55,361 nucleotides of DNA from a virus: IMG/VR virus record IMGVR_UViG_3300036781_000204, positions 1 to 55,361 of that record, one strand, 5' to 3'. The notes under the pieces are model-generated. The model had not been told where the DNA came from. It saw nothing but the letters and a program-made list of their open reading frames with translations, and ran no database searches. Position numbers and translations under genes: made by a program. Positions 55,152 to 55,361 of the stretch are shown here, in pieces (position 1 is the stretch's first letter; every line of letters starts with the position of its first letter).

Positions 55152-55361
55152 TATTTGAGGGAACTGTGTCAAGAGTCGATAACGATAACGTAGGTAGGAA
55201 ATCTTTGCCTGGTTTTGGGAGTTGTGGGAGTTGTGGGGGGGGGGCGCGATCAAATCGTGTCACACATCTCCACTCCGGAAGATTCACCCGGAAGCGCCCA
55301 CAAGTTGTCCCCGACTCGGACATTTGCCGAACGTGATACCTGGAGTCCTTCATGACATCGC
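55152..55361. repeat. Right copy of terminal direct repeat
   Basis: A near-exact copy of bases 1-211, with 10 G instead of 11 in the homopolymer at about 55235-55244. A leftward reading through it is open only with this G count, so it is not taken as a gene. Confidence 0.93.

Noticed and set aside
55066-55353. Leftward 95-codon frame in the right repeat
   Set aside because: It is open only with the G10 version; the G11 copy changes the frame to a different end. No leader like those of the neighbouring operon precedes it.
1-55361. tRNA genes, CRISPR arrays, integrase and attachment sites
   Set aside because: No cloverleaf-like sequence, no evenly spaced repeat-spacer array and no tyrosine or serine recombinase motif was seen; reading by eye could miss a tRNA.

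Overview
This window looks like the complete genome of a tailed double-stranded DNA phage, probably with a short (podovirus-like) tail. Bases 1-211 recur at 55152-55361 with one G of difference, so the unit length is about 55,151 bp, either circular or circularly permuted, or with short direct terminal repeats. There is a portal, scaffold, major capsid protein, large terminase, nozzle- and adaptor-like tail proteins and a 2114-residue internal virion protein, but no tail sheath, tail tube or tape measure. Lipoprotein signals, a Sec signal peptide and spanin-like proteins point to a diderm bacterial host. Several accessory proteins resemble, from memory only, those of uncultured phages of Verrucomicrobiota-type hosts; I hold that host guess weakly.

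Layout. 0.4-2.1 kb (+): HAD phosphatase-like, winged-helix replication-type protein, macro-like protein. 2.1-5.2 kb (-): nucleotide and helper genes in one overlapping operon (DnaQ-type exonuclease, a tiny Cro/CI-type regulator, HNH, possible Holliday-junction resolvase, MazG, Nudix, GroES). 5.3-20.7 kb (+): glycosyltransferase-like proteins and a methyltransferase, portal, ATP-grasp ligase, scaffold, capsid, Cys-motif repeat proteins, a secreted SGNH hydrolase and the lysis region. 20.7-22.5 kb (-): terminase alone. 22.6-36.3 kb (+): tail and internal virion proteins, with one HNH gene inserted on the other strand. 36.3-54.6 kb (-): replication, recombination and a long accessory operon. 54.7-55.4 kb plus 1-385: a mostly non-coding junction with divergent regulatory repeats.

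The most interesting part is 45.3-49.4 kb. It encodes what reads as a complete ubiquitin-type cassette: a beta-grasp ubiquitin-like protein, an E2-like protein of the PRTRC-B kind with a candidate catalytic Cys, a ThiF/E1-like activating enzyme and a JAMM/JAB metalloprotease, plus two unrecognised partners. A ParB-related protein, a Rad52/Mgm101-type annealing protein and a PD-(D/E)XK nuclease lie just downstream on the same strand. PRTRC stands for ParB-Related, ThiF-Related Cassette, so this may be a phage-borne, diverged relative of it.

The second striking signal is a 13-bp palindrome, CGCAACGGTTGCG, present five times at about 7.3, 20.1, 31.4, 40.3 and 51.4 kb. Around the circle these are 8.8-12.8 kb apart, close to one fifth of the genome each, and they ignore gene boundaries. 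This looks like a genome-wide protein-binding site (partition, segregation, silencing or packaging) rather than a set of local operators.

The leftward genes also share an unusual translation leader (AAAGGACAG) and intergenic stem-loops. No DNA polymerase, RNA polymerase, integrase, tRNA, CRISPR array or classical endolysin was recognised, so the phage probably relies on host replication and transcription enzymes, and its cell-wall lytic activity is unassigned.
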